Assembly: GCF_014356525.2 (NCBI RefSeq)
Contig: NC_052518.1
Coordinates: forward strand, 35,229,705 to 35,293,704
DNA length: 64,000 nt
Origin: Nilaparvata lugens
Taxonomy: Eukaryota; Arthropoda; Insecta; Hemiptera; Delphacidae
Reading direction: 5' to 3'
In this document: in pieces, positions 54,936 through 64,000 of the stretch
How the letters are laid out: the number at the start of each line of letters is the position of its first letter
Position numbering within the stretch: the first letter of the stretch is position 1
The notes under the pieces: model-generated
What the model saw: only the letters and a program-made list of their open reading frames with translations
Told to the model about the DNA's origin: nothing
The model's database searches: none
Program-made: the position numbers and the translations under genes

Positions 54936-57900
54936 CTTATAACAGTATGTAACACGGATCATGCATTATCTCATTATAATATAATCAACGTATCATTGTA
55001 ATATCATGTTGTTTTTAGATGTAGTTATGCGGGACATCTATACTCATTAGAAATAGTTTTTGAAACTCACATAGACCTCTCATATAAGCTAGTAGTTTTA
55101 AATATACCTAATCTTATTTCTTAGTGTTTTCTCGTAGACAATTTCAAATCAATGATGAATGGTATCCCAAAGTTAGACTTTTTCTCTTTCATTTACCTCA
55201 ACTCGGTGTTAGATGCTCATGTATTCTTATATTAGCTCTCTTTCTCTCTACTTTGATATTTAAACATGTAGGCTAATATCAAGAAACTGCTACTTCGATG
55301 TCAATTTTTATTATAACTGGACTTATACAACTTATACTATTTACTACATTATTTGTGTAATATACATTTTATAATTTATCGTACTACTCAGCATCTCGTA
55401 TTCTTCTGGAGATATTCCAGGTGTTAGTTTTTGTTAAATCCAATTGTTTCAATCGCATTATAAAAATGAAAAGTGTAAAATATAGTTTATTCAATTTCAT
55501 AATGAGCAAATTTACTTAAAACTTTGACTAAATTCTATTCAAAATAACTTTCAGTCAATGATCTTTATGATTGAAATATATCTTGTGATGTACGTTATCC
55601 ATATTATATTCACATATTCATTTCTTATTCTTCAGGATCGCTGTTCATTCAATTTATATTCATGTAAAATTGTCGTAACTAAACTCAAATTAAGTTTGAT
55701 ATTTTTATAACTTGTTTATTTCATGATAATCCGATGATGTTTGATGATTAGATGCTGTATGTTATCATTATTATTCCGAAATTGACATTGATCGGTTATA
55801 TTGATTGGAAAATGAGTTATTTCAATGCTTGTTGAGTCAGATCAAGTGTCTTATGAAGTTTTGAGACTCATTTTTTTAAATTAGCATTTTTAAATACATC
55901 TCAAAATACCGTGGGTTACATTGTTTGAAACTTCCATTTTCTGCAATTTTGATATGGAATATGATAGCATCTCAGCCATTTTATCTGCAAAAGAAATTGA
56001 TGGCATTTTCCAATTTATCGTTCACTGCATTTCATTTTATTTGTCTAAAATGGTTGTATTAAACATTTTTATTGTTTATAATGAGGTCAGTATAACGATT
56101 TGATCAGATTATTCAATTATTTATCAGACAGAAAGAAAGATGCAGTTAGGGATTTGGTAATTTAATGTATAGAATTAACCACTGAACACAGCTTGCCTAG
56201 CTTTGGAGGCTTTCATTTAGTAATTACCTTTGATTTAAAATAATACACATCTATTTACTTTCAAGTTATCAATGCACTAATTACAATAGTAATGATTCTA
56301 TTGTAATGAATATGTGTGGTTCTTATTATATGTATTGCTCTTATCTACTAATAAATTATTCGAAGTGCAGCATTGATATTTGTTGTCGTATGCTATGGGA
56401 GACTTTCTTTCTTATTTATGGATATTTGTCGTATTATTTCGACAGGATTTCATTTAGTATAATTGAGTTGATAATTCAATTTGTTCATCACATTCTTAAT
56501 CTATGGCACCACATTCGCATCACTTTGAAGTACCGTATGCCTGTTTTCATTTTCAAAAATTACATTGCAGCTCCAAGTGGATGAACTTTTTGTTCTTTAG
56601 TAATCAACTACTAGAATCAAAATGTTTGGTTGCTTGACAATAATTATCTATAACATTTTGCACAACTTGATTTTTCAATGAAAATCTCAATACAATATTA
56701 TTAAAAAGCCTCCAATCAAATTTCACTTGATAACCATGAATACAATCAATACAACCTTTAGAAAGTTTTATAATATTTTTGTACATTTACCAATCAATTT
56801 TGTTTTATCAATCATATCATCTAAGTTAATTATTAATGATTATTTTATATTTTATTGTGTTTGTATATACAATAATGTACCATTCTGAATTGTGTAATAT
56901 ATATTTTTCTGGAATACAATATGCAAAAGTATTATATGACCGTAGGTCAAATTTCAATGATTGCTAACCTCCAAGAGATTGAAATAAACAAAAAATTTTT
57001 TTATATTATATTAGTTTTAGCAATCCAAGCATATCTTCTCTATTCCGCCCTTACTCAACAAAAAAAGAAGAATTTTTAGAGAATTTTTGCCAAGTGAGCT
57101 GAAGTCAAAAAACGACTTTCTGAATTTGCACTTTGACTGAGATGTGTTAAACAGTGTTGAATGTTTCACACAGTTTTGTAGCTAAGACATTTTAGAAGTA
57201 TTTTATTAATTATCTATTAATTGTATATACCTGTTCGGTATTAGCCCAAGTAGATATAGCATTTTCACGACAAGTACTTTTATAATAAAGACATTTTATA
57301 CTTCTATTTTCTTTGAAACAATTTTGTACTGAAATTCTATTTTTCTCGTCTCTGGAAGAAATAATTTTTTGAAGCTTCAGCTAGACTAAGAATTTAATGC
57401 AGCCTAGATGAAAAAAATGTCTTGTACGTAATAAGGCTATGATAGGAGAACTTTATAGTACACTTTCAAGTTTTATTGCATACAAATAATGATAATACTA
57501 AACTGCTAAAAAATTATAATAATTTATTGATTTAGTATTATTTTATCTATTGGTAATGCAATTAATAATAATACAATTAAATAAATAATTAATTAAATAA
57601 TACATTGAGTATTAATAGCGATTTTAATTTTTATTAAATCGTAAATCAAGTAATCAAGTAGATATGATTTCATGTCTATATATTTCCATAATTTTTCATT
57701 GTTTCAGCTATATTAGAATTTTCATTTTGTAAAAAAATATTCTTAGGGCCCCATTACAGCTGCATATTTTTGTTTATTGATAAGGTTAGCAAATTATGAA
57801 TTCCTTTGTCATCGTATAGTTATCGATCAGATTGTGCAATATATGACTTGCATATAAATCTATGCATATAATTGTATGAGAAAACATCTGACGAAATTCA

Positions 57901-59330
57901 AATTGAGGCCTTTCCCTTATGAACTATCGAAAATTGATATCTAAATTAAATTTATAATTTTAACTTCATGTTATAGTTGTTTGAAGAAAATTTATAAAAT
58001 ATTTCAAACCATGATAAACATAACTCAAAACCTCCAATTTTCACCAGATAGACACAATTTGATTTGAAAGCTAGCCACAGATATGTGAAATTGCATATCA
58101 AGAGCTGACACATTATTGAAAAACTTATAAAAAAATATGCTGGTCCAATGAGCCTTCACATTTTAGTTTCTGATTAAATCTTTGAGAATATTATATATTA
58201 AGCAACTATTTATTTTGCGGTTCATTATGTAACATCAATTAAAATCTTCTGCAACCTATTTTAATCAAATATGTAGCTGTGCTGTAGCATTCATGTGTGC
58301 TATCATGGAAACAGTTGAAATTTCACTCAATTCTTATTAAATATCTTGTTAGCATGCCGTAGATTAAAAGTTTAGTAATTCAAGTTGGATTTCTGATATA
58401 GATTTGTTGAGAAATATTATGAATTATGTTAAGAATTAAAATGTGAATTGTAAAATAGCTACACGGAATTAGGAATTTATTTTCTCATACCTTTTAGGAT
58501 TTCTGTTATGAAATAGAACCAGATAATTCACTTCTGCTCTTGATTATTTCGAAATAAAACTGCTTTTAATAATTATTAGGAAATCAATAATATTGTGTAG
58601 TTGATTTCAATATTGTTGTGCACAAGTAGTTCTACATTTTTTTACTTTAGGCAAAATAATAATTATTTTTTATATAAAGTTCCCTCATTTTTACCAATCT
58701 TTGGAAAATATATTCAGTACAAGAACCTGTAATCGATACAACCAATTTTAATCGTGTAGATTTATATCAATTTTAATCATATACTAGATTATAGGCTACA
58801 TAAGTAGATTTGTATGTTTTAGCAGTAACCTAATTCTTTCATTAGGTGTAAATATCACTTTATGTTGACTGTATTTTGAAAGACAGAATAGCATACTTTT
58901 ATGTTTCCTGAATGACGTCAATTTAATAATGAAATCTATCAACATTAGGCTTTCAATTTATTCAATTCTATCTTCAAATTAGTTCGTTCAATACTAAAAT
59001 TTGTACAAATGATTATTTTATGATCGTGTATAAATTCTGTTATATATCTATCTGGTGGTGTTGATGATACTGTGATCTTACATTACATTATCTATTCACA
59101 TAGATAAGATAATGTGATCTTACATTACATTATCTATTCAGATAGAACAAAAAAGTGATAATTTAAAAATTAAGTTCAAATCCCTCCTTTATTTAAATTG
59201 GTCACAACGTCCAATTGATTACAGTACTGTATTTCGAATATAGTATTTTCATATGTTTGTACATTTATATTTTTGTAATGATTTTTTGTACTGTACTTTC
59301 TATCAATAAATTGAGAGAGCTTTCGTGTAA
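54936..59330 (+). other. Possible long 3' UTR, or plain intergenic DNA
   Basis: About 4.4 kb, AT-rich, without transposon-like frames, in contrast to the rest of the window. It follows the candidate terminal exon. CAATAAATTGAGAG at about 59304, followed by a GT/T-rich stretch, would serve as a poly(A) signal; nearer AATAAA copies (56980, 58552) could too. A 42-bp direct duplication (TGTGATCTTACATTACATTA at 59071 and 59113) lies near the end. Confidence 0.3.
59071..59142. repeat. 42-bp direct duplication
   Basis: TGTGATCTTACATTACATTA at 59071 recurs at 59113 together with TCTATTCA.ATAGA. Confidence 0.85.
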
Positions 59331-59862
59331 TATATTTATATTTTTTTTCTTTGATTGAAGATCTTGTCTTATTCTCCTTTTCAACCCTTCATTATACGCG
59401 GCTGATCTGAGAGATCAGGAAAAGGGGTATTTTTGGATGTACAACACCTGAGGGTAGAAGCACAAAGTCGAGTGCACTGGTGTTTTCTTGGGAGGGCCTC
59501 ACTTCTTATGGATTTCAATTCATTCTGCCTATAAAATTGGATAAACATAACGTGAAAGGTTATTATGTTGGTATTATTCGGAATCTTTTGATAATTTTAA
59601 ATGAAAACACAAAGAACGAAAACATTCAATACAGAATGAAATGAAAGTCACCCATCTTGATGGGTATTTATTGATATTTACCTTTTAGTATTTTTTTGTA
59701 TACGGCATTAGTTGAAGATTTTCGGATGAGTTGAATGATCATAAGTGATGAGTGACCTGGAAAAGTCAGGGAATTTATTTGAAAGTCAGGGTAAAAAGTT
59801 GGCACCATCAAATTAAAGAAAAAAATTGAAAGATTCTAAAGTAGTGTAATTTTTGGGGGCGC

Positions 59863-60205
59863 GACAGTCGAGGCCAGCGACATTAGAGGACTGTTATCCA
59901 GTCCTCTACGGTCGTAGGCCTCGACTGTCGGGAGTGTACGAAAATTGAAGAGTCCTCTACTGTCGCCTAACGCAGGCGACATTTGAGGACTCTTTTTTAG
60001 GAATCCTCTGCGGTCGCAGGTCTCAACTGTCGGGGCTGTTCAAAAATCGAAGAGGCCTCAACTGTCGCCTAACGCAGGCGACATTTGAGGCCCCTTTTTC
60101 AGGAGTCCTTTACTGTCGCTGGCCTTGAATGTCGCAGGTTTCGACTGTCGGGCCTGTACAAAAATTAGAGAGTCGCTTGCAGCAGACGATAGTTGAGGAC
60201 ACATC
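59863..60205. repeat. Array of hairpins with ACTGTCG motifs
   Basis: Hairpin 1: arms 59863-59893 and 59899-59929 (31 bp, 4 mismatches, 5-base loop). Hairpin 2: arms 59950-59967 and 59975-59992, loop TAACGCA. Hairpin 3: arms 60052-60069 and 60077-60094, same loop. Hairpins 2 and 3 lie in a unit repeated at 102 bp, with a decayed third unit at about 60160. Base changes between units 2 and 3 are paired across the stem (GAGTCCTC/GAGGACTC versus GAGGCCTC/GAGGCCCC). GC content is higher than its surroundings. No coding frame. Confidence 0.85.
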
Positions 60206-60990
60206 CTACTGCGATACCAGACTGTACCTGTACTAATGGGTCAATAGTGCATCTTTATCTAATGTATAATAGATGTTATGAAATACATTTTGTAATTATT
60301 ATAACATCTGATTTGTTGAAAACCGAATAATGGAAACTTCCTTCATGAAAAAAAGCATATGAACTTTGAAGGATCGTAGGGCTTATCTTTAAAGGATTTT
60401 CAGAACGAAAATAGACCTATGACACTTGTCGGTATACAGGCCATCAATGTGAAGAATTAAAGCTTAATCAGTCAAGTATTCCAAGCGTGATGAGCTCACA
60501 GACAGAAAGACAGACACCATCTCTTCTTATATATAGATAGAAGATGGATGGATGTATAGATTTTTCAATGATGGAGGCATAATGCAGTAGTAATAGATTC
60601 CCATTACTTGAAAATATGTTTAGGGACCACCATTCAAGTACTGGAATGTATATCATATCAAACATACTACCGGATGAACTGAATGCTCTTTTCAATTTGA
60701 TAAGACTTGACCACCTTTGTTGACGAAACCTAATTGGAAGGTGGAAAGATGCGGGTTTCTGCATTTTACATGCTGAACTTATTAGAAATAAAAGCTTATT
60801 TATTGACATAAAACATCTTCCAGTGCATAGTCAACATCAAAACAATTTAAAAGCTACAAAATTGATAAGCTTCAGAGAATCGAAAAAGGTTACATAGTAC
60901 GATGATTAGAGTAATAACCTTCTTATATAATCTAGGAAGTTGATCTGAAAAATCGGCCACTTTATATAAACATTTTTCCTTAAAAATATT
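60206..60990. other. Noncoding DNA
   Basis: No recognised gene. A 113-codon minus frame at 60468-60809 shows no family resemblance and spans GACAGA and GATG simple repeats, so it is not called. Confidence 0.4.
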
Positions 60991-60992
60991 TT

Positions 60993-61029
60993 TACTTTCC
61001 TTGCCCTATTACCATAGGTAAGGAAAGTA
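60993..61029. repeat. Short hairpin
   Basis: TACTTTCCTT..CTAT pairs with ATAG..AAGGAAAGTA around TACC, with one bulge. It may be the terminal hairpin of a small transposon running into 61030-61330. Confidence 0.6.
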
Positions 61030-61444
61030 TTGCTTTCCAAAAAAAATTAAGGTACCCTAATTTCATGTTTTCTATACGTTTCAAGGTCCCCTGAGTCCAA
61101 AAAATTGGCTGATTTAGCTAAAAACTGACAAACATTTATAATTTCTCTTCTGAATATTCAGTAATCAATCAAAATCTTTTCAGATACCACAATCTTTCCT
61201 AGACACCGATTGGGTTTTGATGTTTTTGGACAATTATTTCTATTTTTGTCAACTTTATTATATTCCAGTATTTTCAAGCTTGTTAAGCATTTCTGGAACT
61301 TTTCTCTAATCTATAAATTTGATCTTGTCGGTGATATTTTTTCATAAGACACGCAATTATAATTTTATAATTCAATACCGGCAATAATTATAGCTGCAGA
61401 ATATTTTTTCAATGCGAGAGGTTTTAATAGAAGCAACGAATCAA

Positions 61445-61450
<6 letters not shown>

Positions 61451-61509
<59 letters not shown>
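61451..61509. repeat. (CT)n microsatellite, about 58 bp
   Basis: An uninterrupted CT run of about 28 units that is the insertion point of the following retrotransposon copy. Confidence 0.9.
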
Positions 61510-61511
<2 letters not shown>

Positions 61512-61763
61512 AATGGACATTGATATGTCCAAAGCTCCGCCAATTTATGTTGATGCATAACAATATGATTATTATCTATAGTTATTATATTACAAATTGC
61601 TTTTTCATATAATATACAGTTCAATAGTTATTTTCTTAGTCTATATTATGCAAATTCATCTATAACTTTGCTGTATTGTAAGCTATTGTATATAAGTGTA
61701 TAAGCCAGTATATATTGTAATCTACATAAATAAAGTACTCAATCAATCAATCAATCTCTCACT
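61510..61763 (+). mobile_element. 3'-UTR-only copy of the palindrome-arm retrotransposon
   Basis: It matches the complement of about 35902-36152 almost base for base: AATGGACATTGATATGTCC at the start, AAGTACTCAATCAATCAATC at the end, a handful of substitutions between. It is flanked by CTCTCTCTGG on both sides (61500-61509 and about 61771-61780), a likely target-site duplication. It is dead on arrival with no coding sequence. Confidence 0.88.
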
Positions 61764-63112
61764 CTCTCTGGTCTTCAAACCTTGCACACGGAATAAATAA
61801 TCAATCAATCAATCTATCTCTCTCACACGAGTTTTCCCTTTATAATAGCCAATTTGATGAATCATTGATTTGAAACAGAGCCACCGTTCTGTATTATTAT
61901 TATTGTTAATAATAGTATTATTATTCTTATTCAAAGAAATATAACAATAGCATTCGAAATAGATATAGTCAATTCTACCTTTCACACATCTCTTTCAACT
62001 TCCCTTCACCACCAACTCTCTTATCTAACTTATTTTAACTATCTATCTTATTTCAACTATCCTCCAACTTATAGGAAATACTGACAAATTCTAGTGAATC
62101 ACACTCCTCTTCCTTCTTTTCTTTTATCTCTTTCTTTTTTCTTCTGTTTTTTCCTTTCTTTTTCATCCTCTAATTCTATTTTTTCTTAACTTTTTTGTTG
62201 AACTTCTCCATTATATCTTTTCCTTTTCTCAACTGCACTTTCACTTTCATCTTTCCAGTGGAAATTTCATCTTTTAGTGAAAATTATATCCATGATAATT
62301 TTTTCCAACGATCATGAACTTGGCCGATTTAAGTGGATATAGAAAAATATTGTATTATCAAATACAAATAGCATTTCATCTTCATACCGTTCATTTATTT
62401 TTCAAATTGTACTGTAAAGAATTAATTGAAGTTAGCTCTATCGTTGATATCATGAATAATTATGAACAAACGATCATGATGCTATAAAAATGATTACGCG
62501 ACAGCTGCAACCCTGAACTCTAGACTAACAATGAGAAAGAAAGAAATGTACAACACTATTCATTCATTTATTTTGTATAGACCAACTAAGGACGACAGTA
62601 ATTCACCATTAACCATTATCATAAACGCTATCATTATTATTATTATTATTTACGTTGGTCTCCCGCTTTTGCCTCCAATACTCTTTCATCCTCGCACTCT
62701 GAGCGATTCGTCTTTCTAACGACCAAGTTTCAATTCTGGGTTCTTCTGGGAAAACATCAACTGATTCCGTAGCCCTGCTCTGATTAGTAAATCTGCCTCT
62801 GTTATATTTAATTTTTGCATATCCTTTTTAGACTCTAAAAACCAGTTCAATTTGGATCCCCCACTTATTTTCTTGAGGGCTCATGGTTGTTATTTACAGT
62901 TCCACCACATGACAAATTAAAGAAAATGAGGATATCATTTTTCAAGAAATTTCTTTCTTTTTCTGGGTCATTGTAAACTGATGGTACAGAATAGCATTGT
63001 TCCTGACTTGCTATTTCTACCTGGAGAAGTATCACCGAAATCCTTCTATAAACCCTAGCTTTACTGCTCCTACACATCTCGTTTATAGTTAGATGTCTCG
63101 GGAATTCCCCAG
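61764..63112. other. Noncoding DNA with simple repeats
   Basis: An (ATCA)n remnant at about 61799-61815 may be a second, extremely short tail. ATT trinucleotide runs lie at 61892-61930 and 62633-62651, and a CT/TTTC-rich region at 62105-62270. No gene recognised. Confidence 0.45.
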
Positions 63113-63413
63113 GTTAGTTAGGCACATTTTCAATGTCTGAGTTGATGTACAGTACAAATACATGTCTACTCTATCTGGATCATGAATTTCAATTTTAAAC
63201 AATGATGAATTTATCATTGATGAATATGAATTCTCATCTGAATTGATAAGAACATTTATAAATCTATTCTAAAAAACAGATCTTACATTCCCTATAATCA
63301 CAATGACGGTTTAACGCTTTTAGACTACTGAAATTGAAATTCATGATCCAGATAGAGTAGACACGTATTTTTACTGTACATCAACTCAGATATTGAAAAT
63401 GTGCCTAACTAAC
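63113..63413. mobile_element. Fold-back element, 83-bp arms
   Basis: The left arm (63113-63195) and right arm (63331-63413) are reverse complements with few mismatches: GTTAGTTAGGCACATTTTCA outside, CATGAATTTCAATTT inside. The loop is about 135 bp and has no ORF. The arms and size fit a MITE or fold-back transposon. Confidence 0.8.
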
Positions 63414-64000
63414 AGGATCAAGGATTTATATTATAATGTCACGACTCAGGTAACGATTCTCTTCTCGAAATATGAGCAGAGCTGGTGAACTTGAAGATTG
63501 CACAATACCAATACAAATGAATTCATTCTTCTAACTGACAACATCAATCTAATTATTATAGACTCAAAGAACTGGGAAGAACTGAGATGTGTTTTAATGG
63601 TTAAGTGCAGTTGAAGCTATCCTAAAATACTATCAATACCGTTCCAACCTACTCCGCTTCATTAATTCCATACACTTAACTCTTATAATCATTATCATGC
63701 ATCATCTTCATTGTTGATTGTTTATCATGCATCATCTTAATCTTCATAGAACTCGTAGAATTCTTCATAGAATCTCTTTTGGTATCATAGAATTCGAAAC
63801 AGAGTCTGTGGAAACTATAATCACAATCAAGAAGTTAGTCTTGACGCGGAGTTGATTTCTAACCATGGTAAGTTGGAACATTTTTCAAAACCAAGATTTG
63901 AATAATCATCTGCACAATCATATGCACATTGGAAATGGTGAAAAGAGGAAGGAAGAGGGTGATGATGAGGGGGAAAGGGAACTTAAATGGAATAGTGGAG
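63414..64000. other. Noncoding DNA to the window end
   Basis: No gene. A short duplication of TTTATCATGCATCATCTT-like sequence lies at about 63690-63740. An ATG|GTAAGT donor-like site lies at 63865-63873, but no matching exon could be defined. Confidence 0.4.

Noticed and set aside
59863..60205. CRISPR-like array
   Set aside because: The units contain repeated hairpins, but the genome is that of an insect, spacers are not unique sequences of constant length, and there are only two to three units.
60468..60809. 113-codon minus-strand gene
   Set aside because: No family motif; it overlaps simple-sequence GACAGA and GATGGATG repeats and lacks splice or promoter support.
61412..61624. Ser/Leu-repeat and Arg/Glu-repeat proteins
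   Set aside because: Both are translations of the (CT)n microsatellite on the two strands.
63800..63866. First exon ending at the ATG|GTAAGT donor
   Set aside because: The donor consensus is good, but no bounded exon or coding content precedes it. Chance occurrence cannot be excluded.

Overview
The window is AT-rich eukaryotic DNA from an insect, plausibly a hemipteran such as a planthopper. This rests on an interstitial (CCTAA)n run (the insect telomere repeat), an exon of the insect cell-adhesion gene lachesin, introns with canonical splice sites, and a very dense load of insect-type transposable elements. There is no prokaryotic-style gene organisation. The species guess is inference. A 100-N gap (54177-54276) shows the window comes from a scaffolded assembly.

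Host genes are sparse. An internal lachesin exon (12144-12407, + strand, phase 2-2) is clear. A possible last exon of a GPI-anchored protein lies at 54781-54935 on the same strand, followed by about 4.4 kb of AT-rich, ORF-poor sequence that could be its 3' UTR. If both belong to one gene, most of the window is a 42-kb intron filled with mobile elements. A charged open frame on the minus strand (about 23.9-24.4 kb) is the only other non-transposon coding candidate.

Mobile elements left to right: a non-LTR 3' fragment (1-746); an RTE-like element with a second 3' fragment behind it (6.55-8.3 kb); a minus-strand non-LTR tail (9.7-10.08 kb); a nearly complete endonuclease plus reverse-transcriptase element (13.6-16.56 kb, minus); a decayed jockey-like element with another element inserted in it (19.7-22.9 kb); a Helitron-like piece (25.65-25.88 kb); a MITE-like piece (27.25-27.6 kb); a broken BEL/Pao LTR retrotransposon (28.68-34 kb, minus) with an in-frame 258-bp tandem amplification; and a nearly full-length non-LTR element (48.95-53.36 kb, minus) whose ORF1 combines a FLYWCH zinc finger, a coiled coil and an SGNH-hydrolase-like domain.

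The most striking structure is a palindrome spanning 34740-48811. It has two arms of about 6 kb, nearly identical, around a 7-bp spacer (42824-42830). Each arm carries the same BEL gag remnant and the same truncated non-LTR element. The left arm alone carries a 2.09-kb retrotransposon with 7-bp target-site duplications; the right arm keeps the empty site. It is either a recent inverted duplication or two haplotypes joined head to head by the assembler. Long-read spanning data would decide.

The right end (59.8-63.4 kb) has no recognisable gene. It holds a tandem array of covarying hairpins built on ACTGTCG motifs, a long (CT)n tract next to a truncated retrotransposon copy, and an 83-bp-arm inverted repeat.
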